A stretch of 64,000 nucleotides of DNA. Origin: Datnioides undecimradiatus. Taxonomy: Eukaryota > Chordata > Actinopteri > Lobotiformes > Datnioididae. The notes under the pieces are model-generated. The model did no database searches and had not been told where the DNA came from. It worked only from the letters and a program-made list of their open reading frames with translations. Positions 58,370-64,000 of this stretch are shown one piece after another (within the stretch, counting starts at the first letter, position 1; every line of letters begins with the position of its first letter). Location: NCBI GenBank assembly GCA_008933995.1, contig WARS01000046.1, forward strand, positions 992,001 through 1,056,000, written 5' to 3'. The translations under genes and the position numbers were made by a program.

Positions 58370-60711
58370 TCGGGATGTTTACACATTGTCGTCTGTTTGT
58401 TTACTCATTTTATTTTGATGACATACTTGCTCATTTCTGACAGAGCGGCTGAGCTCATCCCAGCATGCATTGGGCAAACGGCAGAAGAGACACCCGGGAC
58501 AGGCGGTACGGCTGTACCTGTGTGACGTCAGGGAGCGCAGGTTATTTATACAGGGCTATCTTGTTTCAGTCGTAGGAAGTAGAAAACCAGCATAGTGTCT
58601 ACAGATTAAAGGTCTGCATCTGGTTTCAGTGGATGTCGCTGCCATAGCTGGAGGATGTTTTGGATCCCTATGAAGCAGAGTGGGAGCCTAACAGGAGGGG
58701 CTGCTGGACCGGGACTGCTTCATTGGTCCCTTTTTGACGAGAAATGGCAACACAGGAGATAAAAACACAAGAGGAGCTGTAAAGTAAGTGAAAGGGTTCA
58801 GGTTTAATCCCCCACTGACTTCCTTTTACTTGGAAAAGTCTATTGGTGTTTTTAGTTACATGTTTCTCAGAGGCTGCGCTGCTCTGGAGGCAGAAATAAT
58901 CTCACTGGATGAATTAAAACTTGTTTGGAGCTGTCGATTGTGTCGTGGAGCGGGTTTTCCATAGACAGGAAACCTGCGATTGTTTGAAATAATCCAAAAT
59001 GTGGGCACTTGAGCTGAAGATAGAATTTGGATTCAGGTATTTTCAAAATAAAAGCATTAACATTTTTAAAAAGCTGTCCTTCTACATATCCAGCGAGCTC
59101 GGTACTACATAACAAAGTTACGATGCTTTATGCAGGAAGCTACCGACAGCGACACGATGCGCCACACATAACGAAAGCCACTCTCATGATGGGTAAAAAC
59201 AAACTGAGCCACACCAAAGTTAACCAAGCTACATACACAGACTATCTTAGATCTTCATTTCACAGTTTGGCTGCTTTTTAAGGATTATCTGGACACAAAG
59301 CACATCAACGTAAAGACCACTGTAGACTGTAGAATAGTGGTGATTTTCACCGCCAACTTAAAGAAGCGCTCCCGTTAAGAAGGCCAAGGTTTGGTACAGC
59401 ATTGTGACATCTATCTATCAGGCAAGTGACATAATTACTAAAGTGACAGACAGCATTATTCCAATTTCGCACCAGTAAGATGAACATCACAGTCATTTGA
59501 GCAACAGTTAACAGTAATCACTGCAATACAAGAGCACTTTTACCAATGTTATTGAGTAAGTATTGCATACCAGCGTGAGGAAACAAACCCATTCTTCAGA
59601 TGCTACTATAGTGTACAGTATATCACAGCATATTCATCAAAGCATTAGTTGACGTTAATGTACAATCACTGTCTAAAATATTGCAAAAACCACCAAGAAA
59701 TTAATAAAAACGGTTCACTTTGTTTTGTTTTTTTAAAGAGAGCACACAAGTGCTCGTTGTACGGAAACCTAATAGTGGAAGTAGGTCCTGATAACTAATA
59801 GCCATGCAGCAGTATTCCTTTTTTTATATATATATGAAAATGACGCGCGGATGATTAAGTTACTAAGTATAAAAGCTGACTTTATTCTGTCTTGATGTTC
59901 ACTATTTGTCTAATTAATCCAGTGACTGCTAACACTAACTCAGTGAAACACCAAGGATTGTTTTACCCCAACATGAGTGTGTGTCCTCTTTGCACTAGCC
60001 TGTCTGTCCACTAGAGGGCGCGCCACGCACTGACGCTGGAGGCATGATTTCAAGGTTTTTGGCTCTGATGTTACTTAAAAATACTTTTTTTTTTTTTTTG
60101 AAGGCATGAAGTCAACATGATTATTTTCTCATAGGTTATGCACCAAATCGATCTCGTCTTAAACTTAAAATCATATTCATCTTGTTCATTTTGATTGTCA
60201 GTGTGTAGATTTTGTCCCATAAGCATATAAGTGAGTACTTGTGGAACAAAGGAAGACTAGCAACTCCGTCAGTGGAAGCCATTGGGAAGTCGATAAAGAG
60301 TAGGCACTACGCAGAGGCAAGGACACAAATACAAGCTCAATCCTCCCCAAATATTCACTCTTTTATTTCAGTATTTCATGGACAACTTTTCACCAATGTT
60401 TTTTAGTTATTTTGCCAAAACGTTTAACTCAACAGCTAAAATCATTTGTACCTCCAGAGCAGCTTTTACAATCTGATTAGGTTTAATTAAAAAGGCTTCA
60501 CATGAATCTATCTGAACACAGTTGCCTTGCTTTTTGTCTTTCGGATGCTCCCTTTGCACACCCGCACTCAATTCGACAAATGAATAGATCTTAAGACTCC
60601 ACCGCTCTCGCCTGGTGTTGCCTCCACCTGCTTGTGAGCGTTTGGTTTGACTCGATTAGGGACACAAAACCGTAGCGACTGAAAACAACCAGAGACCGTT
60701 CAGCCTCCAAG

Positions 60712-60718
60712 AGCACCA
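60712..60718 (-). promoter_or_regulatory. miR-29 seed match (7mer)
   Basis: TGGTGCT on the dnmt3a sense strand; the next site is about 60 bases away. Confidence 0.5.
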
Positions 60719-60776
60719 AAAACTTTAAAAGTGTTGTATTAAAGTGGCACCATTTGGACTCTATCACTGCCTGACC

Positions 60777-60783
60777 AGCACCA
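60777..60783 (-). promoter_or_regulatory. miR-29 seed match (7mer)
   Basis: TGGTGCT on the dnmt3a sense strand, paired with the site at 60712-60718. Confidence 0.5.
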
Positions 60784-61123
60784 CAAGCATTAACTGGTAT
60801 GTGTGTGTATGTGTGTGTGTGTTTGTATATTTGTGTCCATTGCACTGTAATACACCAGCAGCACTACGCATGAATACAGTTAAGTGTTATGGTTCAGAGG
60901 GACTCATTGGTGTGTCGATGTGTTCAGAGAGTTGTTAAAAACAGAAAGTCGGGGCATCTTTGTCAGTTTTGCGCCCCGCCCGGAGGTTTTTGAGCTCCGG
61001 CTACGATGACACAGTAAAGCCAGAAGACACCAGTTTCAAGGTCGGACAGGAAGTTGCGCGTGAAACAAATACAGTACAGAGACTCTGCACCAGTGTGTGT
61101 GTGTGTGTGTAAATCATCAAGGT

Positions 61124-61130
61124 AGCACCA
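61124..61130 (-). promoter_or_regulatory. miR-29 seed match (8mer, strongest)
   Basis: TGGTGCTA on the sense strand: complementary to miR-29 positions 2-8 plus the A opposite position 1. It lies about 290 bases after the dnmt3a stop codon. Confidence 0.55.
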
Positions 61131-61365
61131 GGGGACTAAGGTCAGCCAGTGGTCTACATGGGATCTAGGGACGCAGTCCTTTACAGTGTGTGTGTGTGTT
61201 TGTATGTCCGGTCATCTGTGTCATCCCGTGTCAGCCAACCTTCATGTACTAGCTGTGTACTGTGTGTAGTTACCTGTTTGTGTCGGTCATTACACACTGT
61301 TTATGTACGTATGTGTATTCGTGTATGTGTGTATGCGTGTGTGGGACAGAGAGAGAGATTTGGTG

Positions 61366-61368
<3 letters not shown>

Positions 61369-61414
<46 letters not shown>
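61369..61414. repeat. (TG)n microsatellite touching the dnmt3a stop codon
   Basis: About 22 perfect TG units ending two bases from the stop codon (61416-61418). It would be transcribed as (CA)n at the very start of the 3'UTR. Confidence 0.97.

Positions 61415-64000
<2,586 letters not shown>

Larger units (their letters stand above)
57195..61415 (-). other. dnmt3a: dnmt3a 3'UTR (putative)
   Basis: About 4.2 kb after the dnmt3a stop without coding similarity. Minus-strand AATAAA signals occur at 58127-58132 and 57215-57220, among others. Six miR-29 seed matches in the sense orientation argue that the UTR reaches at least 57.58 kb. It also holds a C-rich (plus-strand G-rich) tract, several CA arrays and, at 61608-61945 just upstream of the last exon, an intronic repeat copy. 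The true 3' end is unproven. Confidence 0.45.

Overview
This is vertebrate nuclear DNA, almost certainly from a ray-finned (teleost) fish. The genes are split into short exons with GT-AG introns, intergenic distances are short, CA/GT microsatellites are very dense, and fish-type transposon remnants are present. The proteins are clear orthologues of human genes with fish-like substitutions. I reconstructed exon structures by matching conserved protein segments to splice sites; reading phases close across every junction.

Layout, left to right. (1) 292-649, + strand: the last two coding exons of afadin (afdn), then a 3'UTR to about 2.5 kb. (2) 4173-4255, +: a complete tRNA-Leu(CAG) gene. (3) 6925-18326, -: complete tmem214, 17 coding exons, 685 aa. 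(4) 21989-25839, -: complete mapre3 (microtubule plus-end protein EB3), 7 coding exons, 275 aa, with probable non-coding 5' exons at 26.7 kb and 29.7 kb. (5) 33847-45251, -: complete dpysl5 (CRMP5), 13 coding exons, 566 aa, with a probable non-coding first exon near 53.2 kb. (6) 61416 to the window edge, -: the last five coding exons of dnmt3a, with a long putative 3'UTR running to about 57.2 kb.

Order and orientation of dpysl5-mapre3-tmem214 match human 2p23.3, where DNMT3A also lies, but here dnmt3a abuts dpysl5. Afadin (human 6q27) next to tmem214 is a difference from human. The genes do not form an operon or pathway. Mapre3 and dpysl5 are both microtubule-related and neuronal, but their adjacency is ancestral synteny.

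Non-coding content: a 3' retroelement tail in tmem214 intron 16, a decayed Tc1/mariner fragment downstream of mapre3, a TIR-flanked element downstream of dpysl5, five degenerate copies of one interspersed AT-rich repeat, about twenty microsatellites, polypurine tracts in dpysl5 introns and a G-rich tract in the dnmt3a 3' region. I found no previously undescribed system. The most useful observations are six miR-29 seed matches in the putative dnmt3a 3'UTR, the EB3 C-terminus ending EEF rather than EEY, a skippable 42-nt mapre3 microexon, and CA/GT tracts repeatedly placed against splice donors and stop codons.
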